A DNA stretch of 64,000 nt from an uncultured Acidimicrobiales bacterium (GTDB taxonomy: Bacteria; Actinomycetota; Acidimicrobiia; Acidimicrobiales; SHLQ01). Location of the stretch: assembly GCA_937922235.1 (NCBI GenBank), contig CAKZVC010000059.1, positions 1 through 64,000 on the forward strand, read 5' to 3'. Numbering within the stretch: the first letter of the stretch is position 1; each line of letters starts with the position of its first letter. A model generated the notes under the pieces. The model ran no database searches, was not told where the DNA came from, and worked only from the letters and a program-made list of their open reading frames with translations. Below, one piece after another: positions 34,727-45,000 of the stretch. The position numbers and the translations under genes were made by a program.

Positions 34727-35299
34727 TTGGCGATAATCGACATTGCAGGTTTCATCACCGACCTGAAGGACCACGCGACCCACCACGGATTTCACGTGCA
34801 TGACGAACGCCATTTCGTCGAGACCTATTCGATGCGCCAGGCCTTCGAAGTTGACCTGCATCCCGAGCACGCCTGCGGCGGTCCACTCGACCTGCACTTG
34901 TCACTCGAGATCGACCCGCGGATGATGCTGGCGTTCGAGGACGAGGTGTACGCACTCCCCGACCCGGGCGAGTCCCCATCGGAGGACCTGCGGTTTCCGC
35001 TGCTGTTCACCTGGAGCCTCCCGCCACTGGTCAATGGCCCGGACCTGCTGGTGCTCGCCACAGAACTTGCCGGTGTCGGCGGCCCAGATCTTCCGCTCGA
35101 TATCAGCGCCGTCGATGGGTTTGCCGCAGTCACTGACGCCCCTGAACGAAGCCTGAACGTGGTTGCCCGAGTCGAGCTTCCTCTCGCCCGTATTTATCTC
35201 GGCGAAGACGACCTCTGCGATGTACTCGATCGATGCCACGCCGTGAGCGACTACCTCCTCGACCGGGCTGCAATGTGGCTTGGCGAAGGCCTCGCGTAG
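34727..35299 (+). CDS. hypothetical protein, mixed alpha/beta
   Basis: This is a 190-residue soluble protein that I do not recognise. It is acidic, with alternating strands and helices (FEVDLHPEHACGGPLDLHLS, then LLFTWSLPPLV, and RVELPLARIYLGEDDLCD), and no signal peptide or TM. It starts at TTG 34727 with AAGGAAA at proper spacing. It is divergent from the phosphatase gene. Confidence 0.65.
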   Translation: MAIIDIAGFITDLKDHATHHGFHVHDERHFVETYSMRQAFEVDLHPEHACGGPLDLHLSLEIDPRMMLAFEDEVYALPDPGESPSEDLRFPLLFTWSLPPLVNGPDLLVLATELAGVGGPDLPLDISAVDGFAAVTDAPERSLNVVARVELPLARIYLGEDDLCDVLDRCHAVSDYLLDRAAMWLGEGLA

Positions 35300-35502
35300 C
35301 AACATCACGAACCACAGGCAAGAAGTGGCAGACCCACTACTCTGCGCGCGTATAGTTCGAAAGAATTGCCCTTTCGTTTCAATTCAGTGACATCGGACGA
35401 AATCAACCTCACGCTCAGCGCAAAACAGGTACGTTAAGTACTGCCGAGCGCAACACATAGGTGGGTGGACATCACTGTGGGTGCCGGCGGAGGAGCAAAA
35501 GC

Positions 35503-35718
35503 GTGACAATCACTGCACCAGTTGATGTTGAACTGCAACACGATGGCCTTGACAACGATGGCATTCAGATCATCGATGACGACATTATGATCATCCCCGA
35601 TGTTGCAGCGGCGGCTCTTGCAACATCCCCCGAGCGAGAGCCACTACTGCCCTTCCTCGTACTCGGCACGATTAGCCTCATCGCAACCTTCGTTGTTGCC
35701 ATGTTGCTCGCTCTCTAG
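35503..35718 (+). CDS. small single-span membrane protein
   Basis: This is a 71-residue protein. The first ~45 residues are acidic and rich in Asp/Ile (DGIQIIDDDIMIIPD), and the C-terminal ~22 residues form a membrane span (LPFLVLGTISLIATFVVAML) ending almost at the stop, giving a tail-anchored topology. The open frame reaches 35461, but GTG 35503 has GGAGGAG 8 nt upstream and is clearly the start. A 200-bp leader (35300-35502) contains a TATAGT box. The gene ends in hairpin A and converges on the HD-GYP protein gene. Function unknown. Confidence 0.7.
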   Translation: MTITAPVDVELQHDGLDNDGIQIIDDDIMIIPDVAAAALATSPEREPLLPFLVLGTISLIATFVVAMLLAL

Positions 35719-35722
35719 CCAA

Positions 35723-35773
35723 AGATTTGTACCGACTTTCAGACCCATAGGGTCAGAAATTCGTCACAAAAAC
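35723..35773 (+). terminator. hairpin element A (AGATTTGT...ACC-N5-GGT...ACAAAA family)
   Basis: An imperfect ~20-bp stem with the five-base loop CATAG. It begins 4 bp after the stop of the small membrane protein gene, with TTTGT pairing with ACAAA at the base and GACC/GGTC closing the loop. Its left arm is almost the same 20-mer as the arm of element B read on the other strand. There is no U-run after the 3' arm, so any terminator function would be non-canonical. Confidence 0.6.
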
Positions 35774-35783
35774 TGGCACGCGA

Positions 35784-35833
35784 GATTTGTGCAGATTCTC
35801 ATACCGTTACGGTCTGAAAGTCTGTACAAAACC
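35784..35833 (-). terminator. hairpin element B (same family)
   Basis: A ~20-bp stem with two mismatches and the five-base loop GTTAC (plus-strand reading). It is inverted relative to A and lies 12 bp after the stop of the minus-strand HD-GYP gene. Read from that gene, its arm TTTGTACAGACTTTCAGACC differs from element A's arm at one position. Confidence 0.6.
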
Positions 35834-35844
35834 CGGTTCGGGAG

Positions 35845-38490
35845 TTACCAGCAGCTCGGCTGTGAAGTAGACGAACCGTTCGGGCAGATCGTTTGGTTGT
35901 AGATCGCGTTTTCTGGCTCTGCTGGCCTACCTGTCGCGTTCGTGAACGAGGCTGACGTCAGATTGGCCGACACGATCCACAGCCCACCATTCCCAAGCTG
36001 GGTCTCGTGAAGCGCGCTGCCCTTAGCGTTCGCACTTCGGATCGACGAGTCGACGAACGACGAGCCGTTGAAGGTGGTGTTCTGAATGCTGGCGGCGTTG
36101 AAGTCCCAGTTTCGGAACTCGACGCCACGGAACGAGCTCTTGTCGAGGGATGCAGTGATCATTGTGCCGTCTGCCATCGTTGACCCGTCGAACACCGCCG
36201 GACCCGTCGTCTCGGTCATGTTGATGTTCTGCATCGTGGTGTTCGAGAAGCTCGCGTTGGTGATGCGCGCTTGGTAGAAGTCACCATCGATGATCTTCGC
36301 CGAGGCAAACGTGGCATTGGTGAGGTCTGAATAGGCGAACGTTGCTTCATTGAGCGTCGTTCCGTCGAACTTTGCGGTCATGAGGCCAGCACCGTCGAAA
36401 CCAACGCGTGTGATTTGCGCGTTTGTCGCAATCAAGCCATTCGCGGGGACATTCAAGAAGTTCGACGTCGTGATGGTCGAACCAGCGATGCTGACATTGT
36501 TCATCTTGGAACCGCTGAAGCCAACGTTTGTAATCGTGGAAAAGCTGAGGTCAGCGTTTGGCATCGTCGCGGAGATTCCAGTGTCCGTAATCGTTGCGCC
36601 GCGGAAGACTGCTCGTGTCATGTTCACCGAGTTGAGGCCCGTTCTCTTGATCTCTGCATCGGTAAACACCGCATCGGTGAGATCGACCGAGTTGAAGACC
36701 GCCCCGTCGATCGTCGCAAAGGAAAAATCGGCGCCGACGAAGCTACCGCCGTCAAAGACCGTGCCGTCACCAAATGTTGTCCGACTGAGGTTTGCCCCGC
36801 GAAAGTCGGCGTTGACGAACTTCACCCCGACCAGGTCGCAGCTGCTGAGATTCGCTCCACTGAGCTCCAAATCGCCAGATCGGGCCCGTTCACAGTCGCT
36901 CGGTGGGGTGATCGTCGTCGTGGCCGTTTGCTGCAGTGTCGTCGTTGTGTCCCGGCGCGTGATCGTGGTGGAGGTAGCGGTGGTTGTTGTTGTGGTAACC
37001 CGAGGGGCAACGGTGACTCGAGGAGCGTTGGAAACTCGAGGTGCCGTAGTGATACGCGGGGCATTCGGGCTGTTGTCTGCAGGGTGCACAACCGCACCTG
37101 ACGCTGGGGAGTTCACCGTCGTTGTCGTCTCTGTTTCAAGCGAGCTCGTCGTCGACTCCGGGGCCGGGGATGGTGCGCGGCCTTCCACAGCAGCCGGGGC
37201 GGTCGTGACAACGATGGTTGTTGGAGTTGGCCCGCCGTCCTCGATGGCCACCACCTCTATGCCCGCGGCGGGAAACTCCGGCTGCTCGACTTCAGCCACG
37301 GGTACGTCATTGATAGGGGTATCGTCCACAAGGGCAATGGCCTCGGGCTGATCGTCGAACACAACGAAGCCATCGGTGACAACCGTGGCGCCAGTAGCCG
37401 TTGCTAGGGTTACGACAGTTGCCGCGACGGTCTGCGCTATCGGGGTCGTCACCGCGGTTCCGAGGAAGGGAATCTGAGCGGCCCACGACAGGGGCCACAT
37501 CGCTCGACGCAACCGACCGAGGCTGATGCTCATGAAGGCACGAACAACGTCGGGGTCGAACTGCGTGCCCGCGTTGTCGGCGAGCTCCTGCCGGGCAAAC
37601 TCCGGGGGCAACGGCTTCTTGTACGAGCGTGCTGCGGTGATCACGTCGTACGCGTCTGCCACCGACACAATTCGACCGGCCAGACTGATATCGGTACCCG
37701 CAAGACCCTTGGGATATCCCCCACCATCGAACCGTTCATGGTGCTCGCCAATCGCACCGATCCACTCACCGAGGTACTCCGCGAGCGGTGCGGCGATCTT
37801 CATCCCCTCATCGGGGTGCGTCTTGATGATGTCGACCTCTTCATCGGTGAGCCGACCAGGCTTGGTCAGGATCCCTTCATCGATCCGAAGCTTGCCAACG
37901 TCGTGGATGAGGCCGGCCCACTGCAGCTTGTTGCTGTCCTCGGGGCTGAGCTTCATCTCCTCAGCAATCAGCGCGGTGAAAGCCCTGACGCGCTCGGAAT
38001 GCCCTCGAGTCAACCTGTCGTGCTCAGAAAGTAGCGCCGCAAGTTCAACAATACGCGTGGCCGCTTCGGCTTCAGTGCCTGAGAACTCTCCCGCCTCAGC
38101 TTCACGTAACCGCTGTTCGAGCTTCTTCGTGTTACCGGAACGAAGGGCCACCGCAAAGCGAGATGGAGCCTGATCGGGGAAGACCAACGACAGGCGGAAC
38201 AACGTCGCGAGCGGCAAGAACTTCCGGGCTCCCTTATCGGCATAGTGAGCCACAGCAAGAGCAATAACCGCCAAGACACCGAATCGGCCAAGCGCGCCAG
38301 GAACCGTTGCCGGCACTGGCCACCTACTGGCCAACATCCACGTGACGACGAGACTCAGGAGAATCGGGATGAGGAACACGATCGTTCGAACACCAAAGGC
38401 AAGCCACGGGCTATCGCCCCAGCTGTTTGCGTCACCGCCAGACGCTCGGCTTTTCTCCTCGACGGTCGCCGTCGGTGGCACTTCACTCAC
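35845..38490 (-). CDS. HD-GYP domain membrane protein with extracytoplasmic pentapeptide-repeat solenoid
   Basis: This is an 881-residue protein. Two N-terminal TM helices (about 35-53 and 68-83) put an HD-GYP domain in the cytoplasm: HSERV near 164, H196-D197 in LIHDVGK, H250-H251-E and GGGYP at 256-260. These residues support c-di-GMP (or related dinucleotide) hydrolysis. A third hydrophobic segment (about 338-375) crosses out, followed by a Thr/Pro-rich stalk (about 420-530). About 320 residues of pentapeptide repeats then form a predicted right-handed beta-helix (SGANLSSCDLVGVKFVNADF style). The C-terminus has two Cys. The outside solenoid on an intracellular phosphodiesterase is unusual. 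Confidence 0.85.
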   Translation of the reverse strand: MSEVPPTATVEEKSRASGGDANSWGDSPWLAFGVRTIVFLIPILLSLVVTWMLASRWPVPATVPGALGRFGVLAVIALAVAHYADKGARKFLPLATLFRLSLVFPDQAPSRFAVALRSGNTKKLEQRLREAEAGEFSGTEAEAATRIVELAALLSEHDRLTRGHSERVRAFTALIAEEMKLSPEDSNKLQWAGLIHDVGKLRIDEGILTKPGRLTDEEVDIIKTHPDEGMKIAAPLAEYLGEWIGAIGEHHERFDGGGYPKGLAGTDISLAGRIVSVADAYDVITAARSYKKPLPPEFARQELADNAGTQFDPDVVRAFMSISLGRLRRAMWPLSWAAQIPFLGTAVTTPIAQTVAATVVTLATATGATVVTDGFVVFDDQPEAIALVDDTPINDVPVAEVEQPEFPAAGIEVVAIEDGGPTPTTIVVTTAPAAVEGRAPSPAPESTTSSLETETTTTVNSPASGAVVHPADNSPNAPRITTAPRVSNAPRVTVAPRVTTTTTTATSTTITRRDTTTTLQQTATTTITPPSDCERARSGDLELSGANLSSCDLVGVKFVNADFRGANLSRTTFGDGTVFDGGSFVGADFSFATIDGAVFNSVDLTDAVFTDAEIKRTGLNSVNMTRAVFRGATITDTGISATMPNADLSFSTITNVGFSGSKMNNVSIAGSTITTSNFLNVPANGLIATNAQITRVGFDGAGLMTAKFDGTTLNEATFAYSDLTNATFASAKIIDGDFYQARITNASFSNTTMQNINMTETTGPAVFDGSTMADGTMITASLDKSSFRGVEFRNWDFNAASIQNTTFNGSSFVDSSIRSANAKGSALHETQLGNGGLWIVSANLTSASFTNATGRPAEPENAIYNQTICPNGSSTSQPSCW

Positions 38491-38603
38491 TTAGATGTGA
38501 TCGGCGACATTTCGTTTCCGGAAAATGGGCCATTTGCCCTCAGGCCTGCGGAAATCGCTAGATCATGCGCGCACAGCCCGCCACATCGCGGGAAGACACC
38601 AAG

Positions 38604-38676
38604 TAGGCCCGGTGAGAATTGAACTCACGACCGAGCGATTATGAGTCGCCTGCTCTAACCACTGAGCTACGGGCCC
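38604..38676 (-). tRNA. tRNA with CAT anticodon, probably tRNA-Ile2
   Basis: A 73-nt cloverleaf on the minus strand. Acceptor GGGCCCG/CGGGCCT, D-arm TAGCTCAGTGGTTAGAGC, anticodon stem GGCGA/TCGCT with loop CTCATAA, and T-arm GTGAG/CTCAC. The D-arm and anticodon arm resemble E. coli tRNA-Ile2 (ileX) more than elongator Met, so a lysidine-modified Ile reading AUA is likely. Elongator Met cannot be fully excluded. The 112 bp to its right-hand-lower neighbour (38491-38603) hold no gene. Confidence 0.85.
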
Positions 38677-38826
38677 GCACAGCGAGGTTCGTGAACCACC
38701 ATGCGCAAGTGAAGTCTATTGCTGCGGCAAAGCGACTGCTCAACCATGAGGCAAGAGAGACCGACAAGATCATTCGGTGTAGCGGACGGTGTTTTGCCGT
38801 TCGCTTGCTAGCATGCATCGAGTCAA

Positions 38827-38899
38827 TCCGGGGTAGCTCAGCTGGCAGAGCAACTGACTGTTAATCAGTAGGTCGTGAGTTCGAGCCTCACCCCCGGAG
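38827..38899 (+). tRNA. tRNA-Asn (anticodon GTT)
   Basis: A 73-nt cloverleaf. Acceptor TCCGGGG/CCCCGGA, D-stem GCTC/GAGC, anticodon stem ACTGA/TCAGT around CTGTTAA (anticodon GTT), T-stem GTGAG/CTCAC with TTCGAGC, and discriminator G. No CCA is encoded. It is followed by an intrinsic terminator. Confidence 0.96.
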
Positions 38900-38908
38900 C
38901 ACGAAAGC

Positions 38909-38948
38909 AAGGGCCGCCCGCCAGCATGGGCGGCTCTTGTGCTTTTTG
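38909..38948. terminator. intrinsic terminator after tRNA-Asn
   Basis: Arms AAGGGCCGCCC and GGGCGGCTCTT pair with a 7-nt loop, and a T-run (38943-38947) follows 5 nt later on the plus strand. It also lies 32 bp beyond the stop of the convergent sigma factor gene. Confidence 0.85.
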
Positions 38949-38980
38949 CCGTTCCGCACCGAGCAAGCTCGGAGACCGAA

Positions 38981-40006
38981 CTAGTCGACCAAGTAACCCT
39001 TGAGATGTTCGCTTCGCTGGGGGTGGCGCAGCTTCGCAAGCGTCTTTGCTTCGATCTGGCGAATCCGCTCGCGGGTCACACCGAAGGTGCGACCGACCTC
39101 TTCGAGGGTGCGAGGGCGGCCATCTTCGAGGCCGAAGCGCAGGCGGACAACTTCTTGTTCACGAGGTGAGAGCGAACACAGCACCTTGGAGACTTCGACG
39201 CCGAGCATCTTGCGAGTTGCCGCGTCGGCCGGGCGGACGGCCTGAGAGTCCTCAACAAAGTCGGCGAGGCTGGTGTCTTCCTCGTTACCGACCGGAGTAT
39301 CGAGCGACAGCGGGTCTTGAGCGATCTTCAGAAGCTCCTCAACGCGCTGTGCCGTGAGGTCGCAGCATTCGGCGAGCTCTTCCATGGTGGGCTCTCGACC
39401 GAGCTCCTGGGTCATACGGCGCTGTTCTCGCCGCACGCGGCTCATGATCTCGACCATGTGCACGGGAATGCGGATCGTGCGGGCCTGGTCGGCGATCGCA
39501 CGAGTGATGGCCTGGCGAATCCACCAGGTGGCGTACGTCGAGAATTTGAAGCCCTTTTGATGATCGAACTTTTCGACTGCTCGCATCAGCCCGAGGTTTC
39601 CCTCTTGGATCAGATCGAGGAGTGGGATGCCACGGCCGCCGTAGCGCTTCGCGATCGACACGACGAGACGGAGGTTGGCCTGGGTGAGATCGCCCTTGGC
39701 GGCGTCGCCGGCTCGGACCTGACGTTCGAGCAGCGAGCGTCGCGACGGCTCGACCGAATCGAGCGTTTCCGCAGCAGCGTGAAGCGCAAGCTCTTCAGAC
39801 GCCTTCATGCCGAGGGCCACCTTCTCGGCCAGTCGAACTTCTTCGGGACCGGTGAGAAGGGGGACCCGGCCGATTTCCTTGAGGTACACGCGCGTTGAGT
39901 CGGTCGAGACGCTCGATCGGTCGCCAGCGAGCGAGTGGGTCCGTTCGCGTCGCTTTCGCGCCGCGGCTACTTCGTCCTTCTCAATCGGCTTTGCGGCGTC
40001 ACTCAT
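38981..40006 (-). CDS. sigA: primary RNA polymerase sigma factor (sigma-70 family, RpoD/SigA)
   Basis: This sigma factor of 341 residues has no long N-terminal region 1.1. Region 1.2/2 carries [13 protein letters not shown], then [21 protein letters not shown] and the 2.4 segment [17 protein letters not shown]. Region 3 begins IRIPVHMVE. Region 4.2 has the helix-turn-helix [19 protein letters not shown], and the end is [12 protein letters not shown]. It directs housekeeping transcription. ATG 40006 is chosen because it overlaps the dnaG stop by 8 nt, giving translational coupling. The dnaG-sigma pair reflects the old rpsU-dnaG-rpoD order. Confidence 0.95.
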   Translation of the reverse strand: MSDAAKPIEKDEVAAARKRRERTHSLAGDRSSVSTDSTRVYLKEIGRVPLLTGPEEVRLAEKVALGMKASEELALHAAAETLDSVEPSRRSLLERQVRAGDAAKGDLTQANLRLVVSIAKRYGGRGIPLLDLIQEGNLGLMRAVEKFDHQKGFKFSTYATWWIRQAITRAIADQARTIRIPVHMVEIMSRVRREQRRMTQELGREPTMEELAECCDLTAQRVEELLKIAQDPLSLDTPVGNEEDTSLADFVEDSQAVRPADAATRKMLGVEVSKVLCSLSPREQEVVRLRFGLEDGRPRTLEEVGRTFGVTRERIRQIEAKTLAKLRHPQRSEHLKGYLVD

Positions 40007-41786
40007 GGGACTCACCGCTTGTGTGCGCATCCCGCATAGCTATCCAATCGGCAAGTGGAGCCAATTCCGTAAGGTCTGATCGTGGCTCACGGAGATCGAT
40101 CACCCACTGGCGCAAAAACTTGACGTCAGGAAGCAACTCCTCGACGTTGCCCGTGACTCGAGCCTCAGATTCCAGCTCACGAGCAAGGCGATCAGCGGCC
40201 TTGCTGACGAGCCGAGATGCAACCGCAGGCGCGTCGAGATCTTCTTCTGACGTCGCCGCCAGTTCGATCAAGAGATTGCCTTCGTCGGCACCAAGCATGT
40301 CTACAGCTTCGCGCACAGACGGCGCTTCGATCAGCGCATGGTAAATTTCTCGCCGCATCGGGGTGACGAACAACGGGTCGGAGAAGATCGCTATCGCCTC
40401 CTGGTCGCCGCCGATGACGAGCTGCAACGCTTGATCTTCGACGTGATCTGAGCCCTTTTGCGGCATCGGGATGACCGGGGCAGCTTCGGCGACAGGTTGC
40501 CCACGCCGCTTCGTTGGGTTGCGGACCATTTCACGCAGCCGGTCGGCATCCATGCGGCACCGGTCGGCAATGGTCATCACGTACTGGTCGCGTACCAGTG
40601 CGTTTGGATGTTGGGCCACCAACGCAAGTGCGTCTTCGGCGGCGCGGGCCCGATGCTCGATCGAATCCATCGAGTGCTTGGCGAGCTCTCGCTCAAGCCG
40701 GAACTCGAGGAACGACAGCGCCTTCGTGATCGATTCGGCGAGGCGCTCTGGGTCTTCCCGAGACAGGTCGTCGGGGTCGACGCCGGGGGGAAGGTCGGCG
40801 ACCATCACTTCGATCTCGTACTTCTGCTCCCACTCATACACTCGCTCGGCCGCGGCTTTGCCGGCGTCGTCGGCGTCGAATGCCAGAACCAGTCGGTTCG
40901 TGAAGCGCTTGAGCAACTTCAGGTGATCGTCGGTGAGAGCGGTGCCACAGGTAGCAACAGCGTTGAGAATGCCCGCTCTGCCAAACCCAGTGACGTCGGT
41001 GTAGCCCTCGCAGATAATGGCCTCACCCGACGACACGATGTGTTCCTTCGCCCAGTTGAGCCCGTAAAGCACTCGGCTCTTCGAGTACACCGTGCATTCC
41101 TGGCTGTTGATGTACTTCGCTCCTTCGCCACCGGGCATGATGCGGCCACCAAACCCGACCGCGTCACCACGTTCGTCGAACACTGGGAAGACGATTCGCC
41201 CACGCTGCCAGTCCATTTGCCCGCCGCGACTGTTGAGCTTGCCAAGACCCGAATCGGCCAGGTCACGATCACTGATGCGCAGCCGCTTCGCGAGAAAGTC
41301 CCATCCCTCGGGGGCCATGCCGACCTTGTACTGTCGAACCATCTCGCTATCGAAGCCGCGGGCCCGTAGATAGCTTCGGGCCTCCTTGGCTTTGGGCGAG
41401 CTCAGCAGTTCTTCGTGGTAGATGTCAACGGCCTTGTTGACGTGGCCGATGAGCTGCTTCTTTCGAGTGCGGACGGCGCCCTCGTTGGCGTCGGTGTAGC
41501 GAAGCGTGATCCCTGAGCGTCGGGCCAGATGTTCGATCGCACCGGGGAAGTCGAGGTGCTCGAGCTCGCGGACGAAGGTGATCGCATCGCCCGACTTTTT
41601 GCAGCCAAAGCAGTGATACAGCCCCTCCTCGCCATTGACCGAGAACGAGCCGGTCTTTTCATTGTGAAATGGGCAAAGACCGCTCCACCGACGCCCGACG
41701 CGCTTGAGCTGGGTGTGCTCGGAAATGAGCTTGACGATGTCCGTCGATTGACGGACTCGCTCAACGTCTTCGTCGACGATCCCCAT
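39999..41786 (-). CDS. dnaG: DNA primase
   Basis: This 595-residue DnaG makes RNA primers for the lagging strand. The N-terminal CHC2 zinc site is [16 protein letters not shown] with [10 protein letters not shown]. The TOPRIM core has the catalytic Glu in [11 protein letters not shown] and the acidic pair in [16 protein letters not shown]-terminal helicase-binding region of about 150 residues follows. Domain order and length are normal. It precedes the sigma factor gene with overlap and is divergent from the giant surface protein gene. Confidence 0.96.
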   Translation of the reverse strand: MGIVDEDVERVRQSTDIVKLISEHTQLKRVGRRWSGLCPFHNEKTGSFSVNGEEGLYHCFGCKKSGDAITFVRELEHLDFPGAIEHLARRSGITLRYTDANEGAVRTRKKQLIGHVNKAVDIYHEELLSSPKAKEARSYLRARGFDSEMVRQYKVGMAPEGWDFLAKRLRISDRDLADSGLGKLNSRGGQMDWQRGRIVFPVFDERGDAVGFGGRIMPGGEGAKYINSQECTVYSKSRVLYGLNWAKEHIVSSGEAIICEGYTDVTGFGRAGILNAVATCGTALTDDHLKLLKRFTNRLVLAFDADDAGKAAAERVYEWEQKYEIEVMVADLPPGVDPDDLSREDPERLAESITKALSFLEFRLERELAKHSMDSIEHRARAAEDALALVAQHPNALVRDQYVMTIADRCRMDADRLREMVRNPTKRRGQPVAEAAPVIPMPQKGSDHVEDQALQLVIGGDQEAIAIFSDPLFVTPMRREIYHALIEAPSVREAVDMLGADEGNLLIELAATSEEDLDAPAVASRLVSKAADRLARELESEARVTGNVEELLPDVKFLRQWVIDLREPRSDLTELAPLADWIAMRDAHTSGESHE

Positions 41787-42000
41787 ACGAAGAACCTAGT
41801 GCCGGACGATGACATTTGGGTAGGCGAGCCCTATGGGGCATCTCGACGTCCGAAACTTCCCCAATTTTGGAGGGTCCCAAAATTGGTGGCCTTGGTAAAG
41901 CCAGCTTCGTTGGGCCCGATGTCCACAAGTAGGCGGCGGCCTACCGAACTACCAATAGGCCGATCACGAACGCTGTGATCAGGTCTGTTTACACGAAGGA
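41787..42000. promoter_or_regulatory. divergent promoter region with three inverted repeats
   Basis: This 214-bp gap between dnaG-sigA and the giant surface protein gene holds three inverted repeats. CCAATTTTGG/CCAAAATTGG (41861-41886) has a 6-bp spacer. GTAGGC/GCCTAC (41929-41944) has a 4-bp loop. GATCAC/GTGATC (41962-41980) has a 7-bp spacer and is centred about 30 bp before the surface gene start. The last looks like a protein operator. No known riboswitch or gene is seen. Confidence 0.5.
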
Positions 42001-45000
42001 ATGGACCAAACCGTGGTGAGCACCCTGAACTCCCGACTCGCTCACACATTCGTCGCTGCACTTGCGCTGGCGTTGATGTCAACAGCAATCGCAACCGTGC
42101 CAGTTGCGGCTGCACCCGGCGATGCGCCGGTAACCGGTTCGTTCTTTGTCGATACCAGTCGCGATGGAGCGCTCGACCCGGGTGAAGCCGTAGCCGACAC
42201 CGACCCACTGTTTCCACCGAACGGCGTTTCAGTCACTGCATATGACGGCGAGGGCAACAGCGTCGTTGGCGCAGTTACTCCGGGCACTCCCCCGACGTAC
42301 AGCATTGACCCGTCAAGCCTCGATGGGCAGGGTTACCGCCTCGAGTTCGAGCTCAATCCTGCCGATGTGACTGCCGGTTGGGCGTTCACAGTGCACGGCC
42401 CCGACTCGGCATCAAGCACGCAGTTTGTAGACGCCGGTGACATCGCCGACATCGGCGTGGTCCCGCCATCGAGTTGCCGGGGCGGGGATGGTTCGCTCAT
42501 GTTCAGTTGTTTCGCCCTCGATGGCCTCGTCGACACGCTCGTCACAAGCGACTACGACACCGGAAACAAAGTCAACAACGCACTCGAAGGCGACACCGGT
42601 TCGGTGTGGGGCGTGGCCTACGACGAGTGGACCGATCGTCTATTCACGTCGGCGGTGATTCGCAATCCGTTCGACTTGGGATCGCAGGGACCTGCTGGCC
42701 TGTACATCCAGACCGCTGGAGGAGCTTGGAGCGGATTCGACCTGGGCGCTGTCTTTCTGAATGGCTATGACCCGTCGACGGCGAGCGTCGAAGACGCTGC
42801 ATCAGCAACAGCGCGAATCGGAATTGGCGATATCGACCTCTCCGACGATGGACGAACACTGTTCGTCTCGAACATCGCCACCAGTTCAATTCATGTTTAC
42901 GACGTATCGACTGGCGTGCCTGTTCAGCAAACGGTCGTACCCGTGGGCGACCCCGGGTGCGCCGCCGGTGACTCGCACCGAATTTGGGCCACCAAGTCGT
43001 TGTCGAGCACATCGTTGTTGGTCGGTGCTGTCTGCACCGCCGAGGTCACCAACAATGCTGCCAACCTCACCGGGCACATTCTCGAAGTCTCGACCGCCGG
43101 AACCGTCACGCCCGTTCCGGGTCTGTCGCCAATCCCGCTGAACTATCAGCGTGGTTGCGCTACTCAAGGAGCAGGGTGCTCGGGGGTCTTCGAACCATGG
43201 ACCGATTCATCGGCCTACATTCGCTCCGAGGCCATCGGCCCATTCTTTGGCGCCGAGTGGAACAACGTGCAGCAGCCAATGATCAGCGACATCGAGGTGA
43301 GCGAATCGGGCGACATCCTTGTTGGCATCTCTGACCGCACCGCGTACCAACATCTGCAAGGCACCATGTGGGATGACTCGTCGACCCCAGGAGTCAACGA
43401 GGGCGACCTCGGCCCAATGGCGATGGGCAGCGGCGGCGACCTGCTGTTCATGGAGAACACGGGCACCGTGGCGGCACCAAGCTACGTTCTTGATCCAGCT
43501 ATCTCCGTTGGCGGCGGAAGCGAGTATTTCAGCTGGGACGTCTCGCAATACAACATTCACCGCGAGATCACATCGGGTGCTGCATGGGTTCACCCGGCGA
43601 AGAACGAGGTGGTCGCCACCGTCATGGATCCAATCGTCGTGAACACGATGGGCCTCATCACCTCGAACCTTGATTCGGCATCGAAGGTCAACGCTTACGA
43701 GGTTGGTGGAAACGCTCGCGTGTACAAGGCCGGCGGCCTTGGCGATATCGAGGGCTGCTTTAAGCCAATCGAGATCGGTGACCGGGTGTGGCTCGATCTC
43801 GACAACGACGGTGTCCAAGACCCAGATGAGCTAGCGCTCGCAGGAGTTACGGTCACCATCACCGGCCCTGGGCTGCCAGCGGGCGGCGTCACCGCGGTGA
43901 CCAATGCAGATGGCATCTGGACGTTCGATTCGATCGATGGGCTACTCCCATCGACGGCATACACCGTGACGGTCGACGTATCGACAAACACCACCGCCCT
44001 ACCTCCGGGGTTCACAAACGCCGATCTGTTTGAGACAGTAGCGAATTCCACCGCACCCGGGGGCAACGGAGAAAACGACTCCAACGTCTCGGGCGGCACG
44101 ATGACGGTCACCACACCAGCAGCTGGATCGAACGACCACAGTTTCGACGCGGGCTACTCGTTGCCATTCGATCAGGCGCTCGAGAAGACGCTGACGAGCT
44201 TCGATATCGATACCCGAACCGCAGTGTTCGAGATCGAGGTCACCAACCAGGGTGCGCCGATCGAGACCTTCTCGGTCACCGACTACCTCGGTGCCCCGAC
44301 AGCGGGCATGTGGGAAGACTTCAACGGAACTGCCAACCCGGCTGGCACGACGGGTGGCGACCAAGCACTTCCGTACACCTGGGATGGAAGCGTTGCTCAA
44401 GCTCCGGTGGTCTCGGTTAGCGGCGGCCTCGGCACGGGCGAATCCGTCACCATTCCGATCACCCTGAGATGGACCGACCCGCTGCCAACTGGAGCGGCCA
44501 TCAACAACTGGGCCGAGATCTCGAACTTCGACGATGACAACAACCCGTCGAACGGTGATGCCTCCTCAGGCGACCTGACCGACGCCGACTCGACCCCTGA
44601 TGGAGACCAGACAAACGACGCTCAGCCAGCTGCTGCTGGCGACCCAACCGATGGCGTTATCGACAACACCGCAGGCGACGAAGACGACCATGACGTTGCT
44701 GGCGTTCAATGGTGGGACCTCACCCTCATCAAGGAGCGTTCAGCGAGCCAGCCCTACGTTGTCGACTACACCACAACTCCCCCGACGATCAGCTTCGATA
44801 TCACCGTTGCGAACCAAGGCACCGAAACCGCCACCGCGATCGGCGTGACCGACTACCTCCCTGCAGGCACCGTCTACACCACAGGTACCGCACCGGCCAT
44901 GCCGGCAGGTGTCACCGACAACGGTGATGGCACGTTCGACATCGCCACGCTCGACCCCGGCGACGCTGTCACCTTCTCGATCGTGCTCGACATCACTGAC

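Noticed and set aside
36350-37351. 333-residue plus-strand open frame opposite the HD-GYP protein
   Set aside because: It mirrors the pentapeptide-repeat and Thr-rich coding region in the opposite frame; it has no start signal or domain of its own.
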